This document shows positions 50,121-59,140 of a stretch of DNA of 64,000 nucleotides, one piece after another. A model generated the notes under the pieces. It was not told where the DNA came from and did not search any database. It saw only the letters and a list, made by a program, of their open reading frames with translations. Both the position numbers and the translations under genes were made by a program. Source of the stretch: Pelagibius sp. (GTDB lineage Bacteria > Pseudomonadota > Alphaproteobacteria > Kiloniellales > Kiloniellaceae); the NCBI RefSeq assembly GCF_028281305.1, contig NZ_JANQKD010000015.1, positions 88,154 to 152,153 on the forward strand, read 5' to 3'. The number at the start of each line of letters is the position of its first letter. Within the stretch, counting starts at the first letter, position 1.

Positions 50121-51064
50121 CGGCCTGCACGCCGCCTTGTATCGCTGGCCTCGGCCACCCGTGGATCGAGGAAGCCGTAGAGGAAATCGACGAGCAGGTT
50201 GGCCAGCACCATGGTGAAGGCCGTCAGCACCAGAATGGCCTGAACCACAGCCAGATCGCGCGACGTGACCGCCCCCACCAACATCCGGCCCATCCCGGGC
50301 CAGGCGAAGACGGTTTCGACAATAATGGAGCCGGCGACGATATCGCCGAGGCGAAAGCCGAGAATCGTCACAACGGGAATTGCGGCATTGGGCAGGATAT
50401 GGCGTGCGAGACGCTGCAGCTCCGGCACCCCCTTGGCCTTGGCCGCCCGCACATAGGGCTGGTTCAGGACCTCCAAGACCGATGAGCGCATGAAGCGGGC
50501 GATGGTTGCCGCCAGGTGGGTGCCCAGGGTCACCGTCGGCAGCACCAGATGCGCCCAGGTGCCGCTGCCTGAGCTGGGCAGCAGGCGATAGACCATGGCG
50601 AAGACAAGAATGAGCACGATGCCGAAGAAAAAGTTCGGGATCGAATAGCCGAAGACGGCGACGCTCATGATGGCGCGATCGAGCCAGCTGTTGCGGTGAA
50701 GGGCCGCCAGGGTGCCGAGGATGCCGCCCACCACGAGGGCGAAGACCAGCGCCGCAAAGCCAAGCTGCAGGGTGGCGGGAATGGCCTCCAGGACCAGGTC
50801 GAGAGCAGGCGTCTCGTCCGAGAGGGAGATGCCGAAGTCACCCCGGGCGAGCGAGCCCAGATAGTTGAGGTACTGCTCCCAGACCGGTTTGTCGAAGCCG
50901 TACTTCTGCTCGTAGTAGCGCTGCACCTCCAGCGGCGCATCGTCGCCGGCCAGGATCTCCACCGGATCGCCTGTGAGCGAGAGGATCACAAAGGCGAAGC
51001 TGGCGACGATCCAGATGGTGATGAAGGCCCGGACGAGCTTGATCAGGACGACGCTGAGGGTCAT
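50117..51064 (-). CDS. Peptide-type ABC transporter permease (OppB/DppB family)
   Basis: 315 residues, six helices: LVRAFITIWIVASFAFVILSLTGDPVEIL (OppB N-terminus), YGFDKPVWEQYLNYLGSLARGDFGIS, and the EAA loop YVRAAKAKGVPELQRLARHILPNAAIPVVTILG. The ATG at 51064 overlaps the phosphodiesterase stop (ATGA) and is used instead of the track's 51628. Forms the membrane channel with OppC. Confidence 0.93.
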   Translation of the reverse strand: MTLSVVLIKLVRAFITIWIVASFAFVILSLTGDPVEILAGDDAPLEVQRYYEQKYGFDKPVWEQYLNYLGSLARGDFGISLSDETPALDLVLEAIPATLQLGFAALVFALVVGGILGTLAALHRNSWLDRAIMSVAVFGYSIPNFFFGIVLILVFAMVYRLLPSSGSGTWAHLVLPTVTLGTHLAATIARFMRSSVLEVLNQPYVRAAKAKGVPELQRLARHILPNAAIPVVTILGFRLGDIVAGSIIVETVFAWPGMGRMLVGAVTSRDLAVVQAILVLTAFTMVLANLLVDFLYGFLDPRVAEASDTRRRAGR

Positions 51065-52590
51065 GAAACGCACCGGGCCGCCTTGCCCTCGATCCTCTGA
51101 GCCTCCGCCTCCTGGACATAGACATGCTGCCCCAGGCGGCGCCGGCGCAGCGCATCCCGGCCAGCGGCGTGCACCACCTCGAAAAACTCGTCCTCCGGCT
51201 CTGCAAGTGCGGTGGTGCCGTGACCGGCCAGGCCCTCGCTCAGAACCCGGCCGGACATGAACGGTGGCGGCGCGATGCCCAGCAGCGACAGCACCGTGGG
51301 CGCAATGTCGACCACCCCGCAGGGCAGAGCGCTGACCACGCCGTTCCTGAAGGCACTGCCGCCGGCTCCCAGCACGCTGCGCATCTCGTAGCTGCTGAGG
51401 CCGCCATGGGTGCTGCCGCCCTCTTTCAGCTCGGAGCCCACAAAGCGGCCGCTGCCGGGAACGCCGCGCGGTCCGGCCTCGTCGCCGACAGCCAGGGTGT
51501 AGAAGAGCTCTGGCGAGCGCACATGGTCGTTGAGTAGCAGGGCCCTGTTCAGGGTGCCGGCGATAAGCCCATGTGGGTCCTGCAGGCCGTCGGGACCGCT
51601 CGGACCCTGCGTGAAGATCGCCCCGCACCAGGGCTGCTCGCGCAGGAACTGCACAAGGTCCAGGAGCTGGGTGTTGTCGGCGGCCGGCACCGCGCGCACC
51701 GCGCCGACCTGCAGCGGCGCCCCCAGCAAGCCCCTTTGCGGACCGCTGGCCGGATCCAGGTCGAAGCCGGCCTCACGCAGTTCCCGGCCTGCTTCGACGC
51801 GGCCGACCGCGTTGATGTGTCCGTGGTCGGAGGCGACCAGGATCTGGATGTCGCGCCCGCGGGCCGGGTCCCGGGCCCAGTCGACAAGCCGCGCAAACTG
51901 CTGGTCCACTTCGCGCATCGCGGCCAGGGCTTCTTCCGAACCCAGGCCGCGGTAGTGGAAGGTGTAGTCCGGATCGCCGTACCACACGATCGCGACATCG
52001 GGATCGACCTCGGGCATGACATGGTCCAGAACGATGTCGGTCAGGCAGCGCGAGATTGCGATGGCCGGCATCTGCAAGTCCGGCAGCCCCCCGAGGTCGC
52101 GCATCACGCTGTCCGCAAAGGCCTTGGGGTGGGAAGATCCCCAGTCCCGCAGGCAGAGGCTGACCTGGCCATTCTCGGCGACGCGCGGGTTGAGGACACG
52201 CGTCGTGCCGCCGGAGGCCGAGGTCACGACGGCGAGACTCTTGCCGCCGGCGATCAGGCTCTCGGCAAGCCCGTCGACGGTGACGAAGCGCCCCTCGTAG
52301 GCCTGCATCGCCGCCTCGATGTGACTGACCTTTCCGGTATGGAAGACCGCATCGGCAAAGACCTTGGGGTCGTAGAACTGATTGGCGATCACGCCGGTCA
52401 TTCCCGGCACGCATCCGGAGCCGATGGCAGCGGCGTTGACCCGGGTCATCGAGGGAAAGACCGCGCGCGATTCCCTGTAGTCGACGTGCTCGCGCAGAAA
52501 CGCGTAAAGGTTCGGCGTGTAGGCCGCGGTAACGAAGTCGCGTCTCAGGCCGTCCAGGACGACGAGAATGACTTGGGGGTCAGATGGCAC
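51061..52590 (-). CDS. Alkaline-phosphatase-superfamily phosphodiesterase/nucleotide pyrophosphatase
   Basis: 509 residues. Two-metal hydrolase of the type I phosphodiesterase family: metal Asp in VILVVLDGLRRDF, nucleophile Thr in AVFPSMTRVNAAAIGSGCVPG, metal residues in WYGDPDYTFHYRG and LVASDHGHI, and a C-terminal His in GSTHGGLSSYE. GTG at 52590 is chosen because AGAGGA lies just upstream and the protein then begins VPSDPQVILVVLDG. The longer track ORF reads through the preceding gene's 3' end. No signal peptide, so it acts in the cytoplasm, probably on a phosphodiester or nucleotide-like solute imported by the surrounding ABC system. Overlaps oppB by four bases. Confidence 0.85.
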   Translation of the reverse strand: MPSDPQVILVVLDGLRRDFVTAAYTPNLYAFLREHVDYRESRAVFPSMTRVNAAAIGSGCVPGMTGVIANQFYDPKVFADAVFHTGKVSHIEAAMQAYEGRFVTVDGLAESLIAGGKSLAVVTSASGGTTRVLNPRVAENGQVSLCLRDWGSSHPKAFADSVMRDLGGLPDLQMPAIAISRCLTDIVLDHVMPEVDPDVAIVWYGDPDYTFHYRGLGSEEALAAMREVDQQFARLVDWARDPARGRDIQILVASDHGHINAVGRVEAGRELREAGFDLDPASGPQRGLLGAPLQVGAVRAVPAADNTQLLDLVQFLREQPWCGAIFTQGPSGPDGLQDPHGLIAGTLNRALLLNDHVRSPELFYTLAVGDEAGPRGVPGSGRFVGSELKEGGSTHGGLSSYEMRSVLGAGGSAFRNGVVSALPCGVVDIAPTVLSLLGIAPPPFMSGRVLSEGLAGHGTTALAEPEDEFFEVVHAAGRDALRRRRLGQHVYVQEAEAQRIEGKAARCVS

Positions 52591-52621
52591 CGGCTTGATC
52601 CTCTTCTTCAGCTCTTTCTGC

Positions 52622-53617
52622 TTATTCTTCGTTTGCTTGGCTCCGGGTGGTGTTTCGGGGTGCCACGAAGTGGCAGGCCGTGCGGTGAAGCGGCTGGGTT
52701 TGCGTGAGGGCCGGCGCAGCCGTCCGGCAGACCTCCTGCGCATAGGCACAGCGCGGATGGAAGGCGCAGCCCGGCGGCGCGTTCACCGGGCTGGGCGGCT
52801 CGCCCTGGAGCAGCGGCGCACGCGGCGCATCCGGGGCATCGGGGCGCGGGATGGCCGTCAGCAGTGCCTGCGTATAGGGGTGCCGCGGCCTGAGGAAGAT
52901 CTCCTCCTTGGGCCCCTCCTCGACGATACGCCCGAGGTACATGATGGCCACGCGCTGGCAGAGCTCCCAGACCGCGCCCAGATCGTGCGAGATGAAGAGA
53001 TAGGAAAGGCCCAGGTCCCGCCGCAAGCGGTCGAGCAGGCGCAGGATCTGGCGCTGGATGGGGGCGTCGAGGGAGGCCACCGGCTCGTCGCAAACGATGA
53101 CCTGCGGCTCCAGCGCCAGCGCGCGTGCGATCACGACGCGCTGCGCCTGACCCCCGGAAAGCTCATGCGGATAGCGCAGAGCCAGATCTTCCGGCAGTTC
53201 GACATCCCGCAGCAGCTGCCTCACCCGCTCCGCCCTGGTCTCGCGGGTTCCAAGCCGGTGGATCTCAAGCGGCTCGGCCACGGCTTCCGCGACCTTCAGG
53301 CGCGGGTCCAAGACGTCCAGGGGGTTCTGATAGATGGTCTGCACCCGCCGGGCATGGGTCCTGCGGTCGGCGGTCGGAGGTACGCCTTCGACCAGAACAG
53401 TGCCGCCGTCCGGCCTTTCCAGCCCCTGTACCAGCCGCCCGAGCGTGGACTTGCCGCAACCGCTTTCTCCGACCAGGCCCAGCGCCTCGCCCGGATCGAT
53501 GGCGAGAGATACGCCAGCGACGGCCTGCACCCTTGGCCTCTCCCGGCCGAGAAAGCCTGTCGCCGGCCCGGCAAAGCTGCGCCGCGCGTCTGTCAGCGTG
53601 ACGAGCCGCTGCGTCAT
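52622..53617 (-). CDS. Peptide-type ABC transporter ATPase (OppF/DppF family)
   Basis: 331 residues. Walker A GESGCGKSTLGRLVQGL, signature ELSGGQAQRVVIARALA, Walker B VIVCDEPVASLDAPIQ, H-loop YLFISHDLGAV, and the OppF C-terminal oligopeptide domain with a cysteine cluster (PGCAFHPRCAYAQEVCRT) that probably holds an iron-sulfur cluster. Overlaps OppD by four bases and is followed by the phosphodiesterase gene. Confidence 0.94.
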   Translation of the reverse strand: MTQRLVTLTDARRSFAGPATGFLGRERPRVQAVAGVSLAIDPGEALGLVGESGCGKSTLGRLVQGLERPDGGTVLVEGVPPTADRRTHARRVQTIYQNPLDVLDPRLKVAEAVAEPLEIHRLGTRETRAERVRQLLRDVELPEDLALRYPHELSGGQAQRVVIARALALEPQVIVCDEPVASLDAPIQRQILRLLDRLRRDLGLSYLFISHDLGAVWELCQRVAIMYLGRIVEEGPKEEIFLRPRHPYTQALLTAIPRPDAPDAPRAPLLQGEPPSPVNAPPGCAFHPRCAYAQEVCRTAAPALTQTQPLHRTACHFVAPRNTTRSQANEE

Positions 53618-54465
53618 GGCGAGCCCTGGCCGGGAGGTCGGAGATCTGCGTTCCCGAGATCAGGCGCCGTGAGCGCTTCGGGGATCGGCAGGCGCATGGC
53701 GTCGGCAACGATCTCCTGCGTTACCGGGTGACGGGGGTCGCGCAGGACGCTGGCCATGGCCCCCTCTTCCACGATCCGTCCCTGTGACATGACCGCCACT
53801 CTGTGTGCCAGCTCGGCGACGACACTCACATCGTGCGACACCAACAGGATTGCCGTGCCAAAGTGTTCCTGAAGGTCGCGCAGAAGGGACAGGATCTGCG
53901 CCTGGGTGGTGAGATCCAGGGCGGTGGTGGGTTCATCGGCGATCAGCAGGTCGGGACGCGCCGCCGTCGCCATGGCGATCATCACCCGCTGGCACATGCC
54001 GCCGGAAAGCTGATGGGGGTAGGCCCTGGACCGCAGAGCCGGATCCGGAATGCCGACAAGCCGCAGCAGTGCCTTTATCTCACCTGTAAGAGCAGGACCT
54101 GAGAGCCCACGGTGCAGCCGCAGGGTTTCGCCCAACTGCGCGCCAATGGTCATGACCGGATTGAGGGAGCGCACCGGATCCTGAAAGATCATCGCAATCC
54201 GCCGGCCACGGCAGGCCGCCATCGCGCCCTCGTCGAGCGCGAAGAGGTCCTGACCATCGAAGACCGCGGTGCCGGAAAGACGCTCGGCGGTTGGCGGCAA
54301 GAGATCGAGAATGGCGTGACAAGTCACCGACTTGCCGCTGCCGCTGGACCCAACGAGGCCCAGCGTGCGCCCCTTCTCGATGGTGAAGGAAACCGTGTCC
54401 ACAGCCCGGCCGGCGCGCAAGGCGCCGTCGAAACTGACCGCGAGATCGTTCACCGACAACAGCAT
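53614..54465 (-). CDS. Peptide-type ABC transporter ATPase (OppD/DppD family)
   Basis: 283 residues. Walker [20 protein letters not shown]-loop [22 protein letters not shown], signature [17 protein letters not shown], Walker [19 protein letters not shown]-loop [13 protein letters not shown]. It is shorter than typical OppD (~330) and lacks the C-terminal cysteine cluster that its partner has. Second gene of the operon, after the binding protein and a strong hairpin. Confidence 0.93.
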   Translation of the reverse strand: MLLSVNDLAVSFDGALRAGRAVDTVSFTIEKGRTLGLVGSSGSGKSVTCHAILDLLPPTAERLSGTAVFDGQDLFALDEGAMAACRGRRIAMIFQDPVRSLNPVMTIGAQLGETLRLHRGLSGPALTGEIKALLRLVGIPDPALRSRAYPHQLSGGMCQRVMIAMATAARPDLLIADEPTTALDLTTQAQILSLLRDLQEHFGTAILLVSHDVSVVAELAHRVAVMSQGRIVEEGAMASVLRDPRHPVTQEIVADAMRLPIPEALTAPDLGNADLRPPGQGSP

Positions 54466-54497
54466 CGAGACGCTACCGGAAGCCCTGGCGAAACTGC

Positions 54498-54542
54498 GGC
54501 GGAGGTGATGCGGCGCCTTGGCGCCGCATCGCTGTCTCCGCC
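54498..54542 (-). other. Intercistronic double-stem hairpin after the family 5 binding-protein gene
   Basis: The inner stem GATGCGGCGCC...GGCGCCGCATC is perfect (11 bp arms, almost no loop). The outer arms GGCGGAG/CTCCGCC extend it. It lies 9 bases from the binding-protein stop codon on the downstream side, with no T-tract. Likely mRNA-protecting element. Confidence 0.65.
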
Positions 54543-54550
54543 AGCCTAGC

Positions 54551-56155
54551 CTATTGACCGAGGCTCAGCTTGAAGTTATCCGGGCCGAAATCCATGAAGT
54601 AGAGGCTGTAGGGCGTCCACTCCACGTCGTTGGCCATGATGAAGGTGACCAGGGGGTTGTAGAGCATGGTCATGGGCATCTCGTCCTCGAAGATGTCGAG
54701 CATGCGCTGAAACTTCGCCTTGCGCTCGCCCTGATCCTCGATACTGACGAGGGACGAAGCGATGTCGTTGAACTCGGAGGGCGGCGTGAAGAAGCCGTAC
54801 TTCTTCTGAATGCCGGCGTTCGGCCCCCAGTTGACGTTGATCGCCCCGGTCGGATCCGGCAGGCGGTAGGTGTTGGACCAGGCGTAGACCTGCGCACCTT
54901 CGGACCGTACCTGTTTGAAGCTCTCCACGAAGTTCAGCTCCGCGTTGATGCCGACCTGGCGCCACATCTCCTGAATGATCTGGGCAGCATCGCGGCCATT
55001 CAGATAGTAGCCGTCGATCAGGCGGAAGGAGATGGTGGAGCCGTCGTAGCCGCTGGCCTTGACCAGCTCGCGCGCCTTGTCCGGATCGTAGGTGTAGCCG
55101 GCACGCTCGGCGCTGTACATCGCGCCGAAGGAAGCGAGTTGATGGCCGTTGGGCGTGTAGTTCTCATCATTCCACAGCGCCTTCCGCAGCGCGTCGCGGT
55201 CGATCGCATAGCTCATCGCCTGGCGCAGGTTCTTGTCCGCGAGAACAGGGTCCGTCTGGTTGAAGACCAGCACGTGGGTGTTGTCCAGCGAGACGCTCGT
55301 TGACTTCACGTTGTCGTAGCCGGCAACGACCTCCATCTGATCGGGCGGAATGTCGACGGCCATCTTGTATTCGCCGCTGACGACACCGGCGATGCGCGCC
55401 GAGACCTCGGGAACCTCCTTGAACTCGATGGCGCTGACGGCTGGCTTGCCGCCCCAGTAGCCCTCGTGCGCTTCGAGGCGGATGAAGTCGTTTTTGCGGT
55501 AGCCGGTGGCCTTGAAGGGACCGGTGCCGACGGGCGCCCACTTCATTTCGTCGAAGGCGGCTTCCATCCACTCCGCGAAGGGAACACCGTCCTTCTGAAA
55601 AGCCATCCAGGGCTCGTCGCAGACGATAAAGGAGGTGTAGCTGGTCAGGCGCTCCTCGAGGATGAGGTCGGGTGCCTTGGTGACGAAGCGCACCGTCCTG
55701 TCGTCGACCTTCTCGACACTTTCCAGATGACTGAAGTAGTTGCGGCCGCGTGGATAGAACGACTGCCCGCCCCAAAGGCGTTCTTCACTGAAGGTGAAGA
55801 CCACGTCGTCGGCGTTGAAGGGCGAGCCGTCATGGCAGACGACCCCCTCGCGCAGCGTCACCTCCAGGGTGCGCGCATCCGGGCGCGACCAGCTTGTGGC
55901 CAATCCGGGCTCAAGCTTCACCCCGACCTCCGGGGCGTTGCGGAAGTCGCGCTTGATGAGCGTATCGTAGATCGAAAAGTAGACCCGCACGTCCACATTG
56001 CCGGTCTGCCGGCCGGGATCGAGGTTGCGTGCCAGCTTGTTCACGGCCACGGCGATTTCCGGCGCCGTAGACTGCGCCTGGGCGGAGGCCACCGCGGTGG
56101 TGGACGCCAAGGCCGCCAAAAGACCAAAGGTGAGACTCTTCGAGATGGGGGACAT
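54551..56155 (-). CDS. ABC transporter substrate-binding protein, family 5 (DppA/OppA type)
   Basis: Periplasmic receptor of 534 residues. Signal peptide SLTFGLLAALASTTAVASAQAQS; mature part NKLARNLDPGRQTGNVDVRVYFSIYDTLIKRDFRN, LEVTLREGVVCHDGSPFNADDVVFTF (SBP family 5 signature), GTGPFKATGYRKNDFIRLEAHEGYWGGKPAV and DKNLRQAMSYAIDRDALRKAL. ATG 56155 has AGGAG upstream and precedes the signal peptide; the track start at 56194 is less likely. The embedded phosphodiesterase suggests the ligand contains a phosphodiester or nucleotide-like group rather than being a plain peptide (inference). Confidence 0.92.
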   Translation of the reverse strand: MSPISKSLTFGLLAALASTTAVASAQAQSTAPEIAVAVNKLARNLDPGRQTGNVDVRVYFSIYDTLIKRDFRNAPEVGVKLEPGLATSWSRPDARTLEVTLREGVVCHDGSPFNADDVVFTFSEERLWGGQSFYPRGRNYFSHLESVEKVDDRTVRFVTKAPDLILEERLTSYTSFIVCDEPWMAFQKDGVPFAEWMEAAFDEMKWAPVGTGPFKATGYRKNDFIRLEAHEGYWGGKPAVSAIEFKEVPEVSARIAGVVSGEYKMAVDIPPDQMEVVAGYDNVKSTSVSLDNTHVLVFNQTDPVLADKNLRQAMSYAIDRDALRKALWNDENYTPNGHQLASFGAMYSAERAGYTYDPDKARELVKASGYDGSTISFRLIDGYYLNGRDAAQIIQEMWRQVGINAELNFVESFKQVRSEGAQVYAWSNTYRLPDPTGAINVNWGPNAGIQKKYGFFTPPSEFNDIASSLVSIEDQGERKAKFQRMLDIFEDEMPMTMLYNPLVTFIMANDVEWTPYSLYFMDFGPDNFKLSLGQ

Positions 56156-56202
56156 GTCGGAAGCTCCTGTTCCTCTCTCCAGGTGAAGCGACACCGCCGG
56201 CG

Positions 56203-57057
56203 TTATCGTGCGAACCGTTTCTTCAGTTCGTCGTAGCGCGCCAGGGCGGCCAGCGAGCGGCCGTCATCGGTGGCCGCCAATTCCAGGATGATCGCGTTGG
56301 TGATGGTCATGGGCACAACCAGCGACTGGGACTCGCCGGCAGCACCGCGCGGTGCGGAAATGTGAAGATCGGGTTTGGGATCGAGCCGCCCGCCGCCCAC
56401 GTCGGTGATGGCCAGCACCCGGGTGCCGATGTCCCGCGCTGTGGTCAGCAGTTCCTGCAGCCGCGCCGTGGGTTCGCGAAAGGCGAAGAGAACCAGCAGG
56501 TCCTCAGGGCCCAGGTTGATCAGAAGTTCGGCAGGCCCGGTGATGTGGGACCCGATGTCGATGACGGGGTAGCCGGAGCGCCGAAGCCGGCGGCTGACCA
56601 AGGACGACAGCGATGCGGCATGGCCGCGCCCGTAGACATAGAGCTGCCGCGCCTTTGCAATTTCCGTTGCCGCGGCGGCGATCTCGCCATCCGCCAAGGC
56701 CTCGCGCAGCCCGGCCAGCGCCGACATCTCGCTTTCGATGACAGCGGAAAGGCTGGAGCTCTCCTCGCTGCGGGCCAAACGGGCCATGACCCGCGCGGCC
56801 GGGCTGCGGAAATCGTCCTCGCCGGCCGTCAGGTTCTCGCGCAGAAAGGCGCGGAACTCCGGGTAACCCGGAAACCCCAACCGCTTCGCCAGGCGGACCG
56901 CCGCAGCCGGATGCACGTTGGCCCGATCCGAGATGTCCTTGCCGGTGTCCATGGCCGCGCGCAGCGGATCCTGCAGCAGGACATCCAGCAATCGGCTGTC
57001 GGCGGTCGTCAGCCGGCTGGCATGGGCAGCGATGAGCTTTTGAAGTTCTGCGGACAC
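56203..57057 (-). CDS. MurR/RpiR family transcriptional regulator
   Basis: 284 residues. N-terminal HTH_6 domain (DISDRANVHPAAAVRLAKRLGFPGYPEFRAFLREN) and C-terminal SIS domain (about 120-260) with LYVYGRGHAASLSSLVSRRLRRSGYPV, LLVLFAFREPTARLQELLTTARD and VLAITDVGG. RpiR regulators bind phosphorylated sugars through the SIS domain. GTG start at 57057 with GAGAGGGA upstream. Ends 47 bases before the binding protein start on the same strand, so it probably controls, and may be co-transcribed with, the ABC-phosphodiesterase operon. Confidence 0.9.
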   Translation of the reverse strand: MSAELQKLIAAHASRLTTADSRLLDVLLQDPLRAAMDTGKDISDRANVHPAAAVRLAKRLGFPGYPEFRAFLRENLTAGEDDFRSPAARVMARLARSEESSSLSAVIESEMSALAGLREALADGEIAAAATEIAKARQLYVYGRGHAASLSSLVSRRLRRSGYPVIDIGSHITGPAELLINLGPEDLLVLFAFREPTARLQELLTTARDIGTRVLAITDVGGGRLDPKPDLHISAPRGAAGESQSLVVPMTITNAIILELAATDDGRSLAALARYDELKKRFAR

Positions 57058-57255
57058 CTGATCCCTCTCCCGCGATCCCGATTAGACCAGCACTATTTCT
57101 GCAATTTAAATTGCAGGCCACACTTTTGTGAAATTTTGATGACAGTTGCCGCCGAGCGCACCCCTGGCGTTGCACCAGGGGTTTCGGCTCTACCCTGCGT
57201 GGCTGATCGGGCCAGGCAGGCTGAAAAGTCTCAGATATTGGAAGGGGTGGCGGGT

Positions 57256-57287
57256 GTCAGGCCACTGTCAGGCCACTGTCAGGCCAC
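57256..57287. repeat. Three tandem 11-bp repeats across the deoR stop codon
   Basis: GTCAGGCCACT occurs twice exactly, followed by GTCAGGCCAC. The first complete codon set from the DeoR side ends within the third copy, so the stop codon is part of the array. Consistent with slippage. Confidence 0.8.
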
Positions 57288-58157
57288 GACGGTGATGATT
57301 CCGGCGTTCCTGGCCGCCTCGGCCAGCTTTTCCGGCAGCGGCCGGTCCACCACGAGATCGGTCAGATCCGCCAGCGGCATGACGATCTCCAGCAGGCGCA
57401 CGTTGAACTTGGCGTTATCCATCATGAAGATGCGCCGTTCGGCCCGTTTGAACATCGCCCGCTTCACCCAGCAGGCGTTGGAGTCCACATCGGTGACGCC
57501 GCTCTCGGTGATCCCGCCGGCGGAGGTGAAGGCGACGTTGGCGTGGAAGCGGCCGAGAAAGTCGCAGGTGTCCTGACCGTAGACCCCCTTCTCGTGGGCC
57601 GAGTAAGCGCCGGGACAGAGGATCACGCGGGCGTTGGGCGAGACGCCCAGTTCCTCGGCAATCTCCAACCCATTGGTGATGACGGTCACCTCGATGCCCT
57701 CCGCCGCGATGCGCTGGGCCAGGTGATGGGTGGTCGCACCGGAATCGATCATGACCACATCGCCCGGTGCGATCGCCTGGATCGCGACTGCGGCGATGCG
57801 CTGGCGTTCTGCGACCATGGCGGTGTTGCGCTCGCGCACGCTGGGCTCCCGCCCCATCGGCGCCGCCGCGCCGCCGTAGGTGCGCTCCACCAGCCCGCGC
57901 GAGGACAGCGAGTCGATGTCGCGGCGGACCGTCTCGGTGGAAACCCCGAAGGCCTCGGCCAGATGCGAGATGCGCACCGTGGGGTTCGACTGCAGTTCGC
58001 CGATGATGCGCCGGTGGCGCTCGTCGCGGTCCAGGCGGTCGCTGTTCCGCACGCTTGCCTTGGCGCCCGGCTTTACGCTCTGCCGCGATACCAGCTTTGC
58101 GGGCGCAGTCTTATGCGGCGCCGGTTTGGACGGAGCGGTCTTGGCGGACCCGCTCAT
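57279..58157 (-). CDS. DeoR family transcriptional regulator
   Basis: 292 residues. An unusual Lys/Pro/Ala-rich N-terminal tail (KTAPSKPAPHKTAPAKLVSR, about 40 residues) precedes the HTH RDERHRRIIGELQSNPTVRISHLAEAFGVSTETVRRDIDSLSSRGLVERTYGGA. The DeoR sensor domain follows: MIDSGATTHHLAQRI, VITNGLEIAEELG, AFTSAGGITESGVTDVDSN, MDNAKFN. DeoR sensors respond to phosphorylated sugars or polyols. ATGA overlap with the TIM-barrel gene; the real start could be internal, after the tail, but no better ATG is visible. Confidence 0.9.
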   Translation of the reverse strand: MSGSAKTAPSKPAPHKTAPAKLVSRQSVKPGAKASVRNSDRLDRDERHRRIIGELQSNPTVRISHLAEAFGVSTETVRRDIDSLSSRGLVERTYGGAAAPMGREPSVRERNTAMVAERQRIAAVAIQAIAPGDVVMIDSGATTHHLAQRIAAEGIEVTVITNGLEIAEELGVSPNARVILCPGAYSAHEKGVYGQDTCDFLGRFHANVAFTSAGGITESGVTDVDSNACWVKRAMFKRAERRIFMMDNAKFNVRLLEIVMPLADLTDLVVDRPLPEKLAEAARNAGIITVVA

Positions 58158-58846
58158 ACAGCCGCTTCCAGGATGTCGCCAAGCTGTGAGGCCAGGGCGC
58201 CCTTGCGCGGCGAGAAAGACCCGTCAAAAGCCGCCGAGCCGATGGTGAAGGCGTTGGCGCCCGCCTCCGCCAACCTGCGGACACGGTCGGGCGAGTCGAC
58301 GCTGCCGGCTACCACGAGCTTGCCCTGCGTGCCGCGCCGCGCCGCCTGCACAAGGTCCAGCGGGTCGGCTTCCGTTGCCCGGTAGGCCAGCAGGTCGACG
58401 CCGGCACAGCCGAGCGATTCAAAGCGGCGGCAGTCCGCCTCCACGTCCGTCGCCGTCCCGCCGAGTTCGGTCGGATGGCCCACCGGACGGCCGGGAAACG
58501 GCAGATAGCCGATCCCGCTGCCTTCGAGGATCTTCAGAATGCCTGCAGCGTCGGTGCCGCCCATGACCCAGTCGACGCCGATCTGACGTGCCGCACGGGC
58601 CGAGTCCAGGCAGGCCTCCGGCGTCGTCGACACAACCTCCAGATAGCTGGTGGCCCCGGCTGCCTTGATGCGCCTGTTCAATTCCACCAGCGTCTCGAAG
58701 TTCACCCCGACGTCTTTGAAGCCCATGTGTTTCACGCCGGCCCCCGCAACGATGTCGAGCACGTCGAGGCAGTCCTCCACCGTCTGATCGGCGCGGGTGA
58801 ACATAAAGATGAAGTCAATCGCCGGTCGCGTGCTGGCTTGCGTCAT
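58154..58846 (-). CDS. TIM-barrel protein of unknown function (ribulose-phosphate-binding-like)
   Basis: 230 residues. Pattern of a small (beta/alpha)8 barrel: IDFIFMFTRADQTVEDCLDVLDIVAGAGVKHMGFKDVG, ATSYLEVVSTTPE, VDWVMGGTDAAGILKILEGSGIGYLPFPGRPVGHPTELGGT, LLAYRATEADPLDLVQAARRG and the phosphate-binding-like VAGSVDSPDRVRRLAEAGANAFTIGSAAFDGSF. It resembles HisA/TrpC/KDPG-aldolase-like barrels, but I cannot assign a reaction. It is transcribed with DeoR and divergent from the PotD-like importer, suggesting a catabolic role for a phosphorylated sugar or amino compound. Confidence 0.75.
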   Translation of the reverse strand: MTQASTRPAIDFIFMFTRADQTVEDCLDVLDIVAGAGVKHMGFKDVGVNFETLVELNRRIKAAGATSYLEVVSTTPEACLDSARAARQIGVDWVMGGTDAAGILKILEGSGIGYLPFPGRPVGHPTELGGTATDVEADCRRFESLGCAGVDLLAYRATEADPLDLVQAARRGTQGKLVVAGSVDSPDRVRRLAEAGANAFTIGSAAFDGSFSPRKGALASQLGDILEAAV

Positions 58847-58976
58847 TCAGGGCCTTCCCTCTTCGCAGTCCTTGAGCTGCTGGAAGCTGCAGGGGCGCTG
58901 TTCGGGCTTTGCGCCTTTCCGCCAAACGCCGTGCATCGGTTATGCCCCAAGTTCGTGGCGAGTACAACAAATCATG

Positions 58977-58989
58977 TTGGAATTACCAA
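58977..58989. promoter_or_regulatory. Short inverted repeat in the divergent TIM-barrel/PotD-like gap
   Basis: TTGG-AATTA-CCAA in the 294-base divergent region (58847-59140). The extended GTTGGAATTACCAAA resembles the GTTGGTAAGTACCAAC palindrome at 45802. Candidate operator only. Confidence 0.3.
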
Positions 58990-59140
58990 ATTCTGCGTGG
59001 TACTTTCATCACTGGAGGCTTGTTGGGACGCTGCCGAAGGGTGCCTCCGGCAGCAGAGTCCCTTACAGACCGGGTCCGTTTCGGACGGGCTCTCCTGGGG
59101 GACAATACGGGCACAAACAAGAAAAGCGGGGAGCGTGATC

